Below, in pieces: positions 5,584 through 7,010 of a DNA stretch of 7,010 nt. Within the stretch, counting starts at the first letter, position 1, and the number at the start of each line of letters is the position of its first letter. Both the position numbers and the translations under genes were made by a program. The DNA is from Candidatus Kuenenbacteria bacterium CG08_land_8_20_14_0_20_37_23 (lineage in GTDB: Bacteria > Patescibacteriota > Patescibacteriia > UBA2196 > GWA2-42-15). The notes under the pieces were generated by a model. The model was not told where the DNA came from, searched no databases, and saw only the letters and a list, made by a program, of their open reading frames with translations. The DNA is taken from contig PEXX01000017.1 in the NCBI GenBank assembly GCA_002778965.1, forward strand, positions 1-7,010, written 5' to 3'.

Positions 5584-6981
5584 TTAACTTTCAAAAAAAA
5601 CATTATATCCCTTATACGCGGAGTAGATATCCGCCTTGGACGCGAGTTCGTACGGAGCGTGCATATTAAGAAGTCCTACTCCGACGTCAATAACATCCAG
5701 ATTGCGATTGGCAAGATAAACGGCAATTGTCCCGCCGCCCCCTTCATCAATTTTACCAAGATGGCCGGTCTGCCAGACAACTTTTTTCTTATTGAATAAA
5801 TCAACAATCTCACGAATGAATTTTGGTTCAGCGTCAGTTGACATCATTTTGCCTCCCCAACCGAGAAATTTTTCGATAACTGCGCCATTGCCAAGATAAG
5901 GAGAATTGCGAGGATCATGAGAGGCTTTATAGTCTGGATCAAGCGCTGCTGTTACATCTGCGGAGATGGCTTTTGATTGGCGAAATAAGTCATTGATGCT
6001 TATTGGCGCGTTTGTTTTGAGAAGTAAATGTTCCAGGACATTCTCTAAAAATAAAGATTTTGCGCCAGTCGTGCCAACGCTGCCTATTTCTTCTTTGTCC
6101 GCCAAAAATAGTATTTTAGTTTGATTCTCTTTTGATGCCAAAAAAGCTGTCAATCCAGTATAGACGCACACTCTGTCATCTTGTCCATAGCCGGCTATCA
6201 TTGATCGGTCAAAGCCAACATCGCGAACTGGAAAGCTTGGCACGAAACGGATATCTGCCGTGAATAAATCCACCTCGCTCATCTGATAATTTTTGTTCAG
6301 CCACTCCAAGACAGACAGTTTGACTCTGTCTTTTATTTTTTTGTCTCCAATCGGCCGCGAACCGACAATAATATTAAGTTCCTCGGCGCCAATGGCTTTT
6401 TTCAATGGTTTGTCCATTCTCTCCAAATCAATATGCGGCAAGAGGTCGGAAATGAGAAAAACCTGGTCGTCTTTATGTTCGCCGATATTTATTTCTATTT
6501 CTTTTCCATCTTTGAGGATAACAGTTCCTATCATGCTCAAAGGAATTGTTGGCCATTGATATTTTTTTATACCTCCATAATAGTGTGGTTTCAAATAAGC
6601 AATGCCGGTATCTTCATAAAGCGGTCTGACCTTGAGATCTAGGCGCGGACTGTCAGTGTGCGCTAGTAAAATTTTCGCGCCCTGCGTGAATCCATTTTCT
6701 CCTAAAGAAATAAAAATAGCGCTTTTATTTCTATTATTAAAAATAAATTTTTTATTGTCGCCTATTCTAACTTCAAAATTAGCATCCTTAAATCCGCTTT
6801 TTTTAGCCAAGCTAATACTGTCTAAAATAACCTGCCTTTCTGTTTTATTAGTGTTTAAGAATGTCTTGTAGCCCTCACAAAATTCAAAAGCTTTTGACTG
6901 TTCTTCCCGGGTCGCGATATCCCAAAATGATTCCTGTTTTAAAAGCAAGTTTTCCGCCTTGTTCTTTTTTTTATTCGGCAT
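5584..6981 (-). CDS. M18-family metallo-aminopeptidase (aspartyl aminopeptidase-like)
   Basis: This 465-residue enzyme should remove N-terminal residues, in the family typically acidic ones, from peptides in the cytoplasm, using two metal ions; family members form dodecameric tetrahedra. The motifs follow the M18 order: AHTDSPRLDLK (107-117, H108 metal ligand), GQDDRVCVY (266-274, bridging aspartate D268 or D269), DKEEIGSVG (295-303, catalytic glutamate and adjacent ligand), SADV (340-343, D342 ligand), GHLGKIDEGGGGT (406-418) and DVGVGLLNMHAPYEL (432-446, H441 ligand). No signal peptide is visible; the N-terminus is lysine-rich (MPNKKKNK). Length fits the family (about 420-500). Substrate choice cannot be read from the sequence. 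The start is ATG 6981 with no Shine-Dalgarno site; TAAATT lies 8 nt upstream, and only 29 bases of upstream DNA are visible. The stop is TAA, followed by a hairpin. Confidence 0.95.
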   Translation of the reverse strand: MPNKKKNKAENLLLKQESFWDIATREEQSKAFEFCEGYKTFLNTNKTERQVILDSISLAKKSGFKDANFEVRIGDNKKFIFNNRNKSAIFISLGENGFTQGAKILLAHTDSPRLDLKVRPLYEDTGIAYLKPHYYGGIKKYQWPTIPLSMIGTVILKDGKEIEINIGEHKDDQVFLISDLLPHIDLERMDKPLKKAIGAEELNIIVGSRPIGDKKIKDRVKLSVLEWLNKNYQMSEVDLFTADIRFVPSFPVRDVGFDRSMIAGYGQDDRVCVYTGLTAFLASKENQTKILFLADKEEIGSVGTTGAKSLFLENVLEHLLLKTNAPISINDLFRQSKAISADVTAALDPDYKASHDPRNSPYLGNGAVIEKFLGWGGKMMSTDAEPKFIREIVDLFNKKKVVWQTGHLGKIDEGGGGTIAVYLANRNLDVIDVGVGLLNMHAPYELASKADIYSAYKGYNVFFES

Positions 6982-7010
6982 ATATTTAGAATTTAATAAT
7001 TAAACTTATT

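Noticed and set aside
5386..5799. 137-codon plus-strand frame
   Set aside because: It runs antisense across the starts and ends of ruvB and the aminopeptidase gene, has no family resemblance, and its codons mirror strongly conserved genes on the other strand.
1..7010. CRISPR array, insertion sequence, integrase or toxin-antitoxin genes
   Set aside because: Searched for by eye; there is no regularly spaced repeat, transposase or small paired cytoplasmic gene. The direct and inverted repeats present are short and A/T-only.

Overview
The window looks like a piece of a small, AT-rich bacterial chromosome, most likely from the candidate phyla radiation (Patescibacteria, Parcubacteria-like). This assignment is inferred from overall character: AT-rich DNA, short AT-only spacers with 'atttctaa'-type motifs, no Shine-Dalgarno sequence before any visible gene start, and CPR-like membrane proteins. 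No marker gene in the window proves it. The standard stop codons TAA and TAG are used, and nothing suggests that TGA is recoded.

Every gene lies on the minus strand, so transcription runs from high to low coordinates. In that order: an M18-family metallo-aminopeptidase (6981-5584) ending at a hairpin terminator; ruvB (5446-4436), the Holliday-junction branch-migration motor, behind a plausible promoter; an AT-rich spacer with direct and inverted repeats (4435-4284); a 74-residue membrane protein (4283-4059) overlapping a membrane-anchored PH-like protein (4086-3463); a 400-base gene-free block (3462-3063) with a long hairpin, an A/T palindrome and a GC-rich repeat-like patch; htpX (3062-2157), a membrane zinc protease; tRNA-Cys(GCA) (2131-2055); a terminator-like hairpin (2044-2005); and the first 659 codons of polA (1978 to the window edge), which is cut off at the start of the polymerase palm.

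The genes are mostly housekeeping. polA and ruvB serve DNA repair and recombination. HtpX and the membrane/PH pair belong to the envelope. The aminopeptidase recycles peptides. They do not form one pathway, and I found no defence, mobile-element or biosynthetic system.

The points most worth a second look are non-coding or translational: the absence of Shine-Dalgarno sites, with -10-like boxes exactly 8 nt upstream of three starts; a terminator-like hairpin 26 nt before polA; the structured gene-free block before htpX; and the uncharacterised overlapping membrane/PH gene pair.
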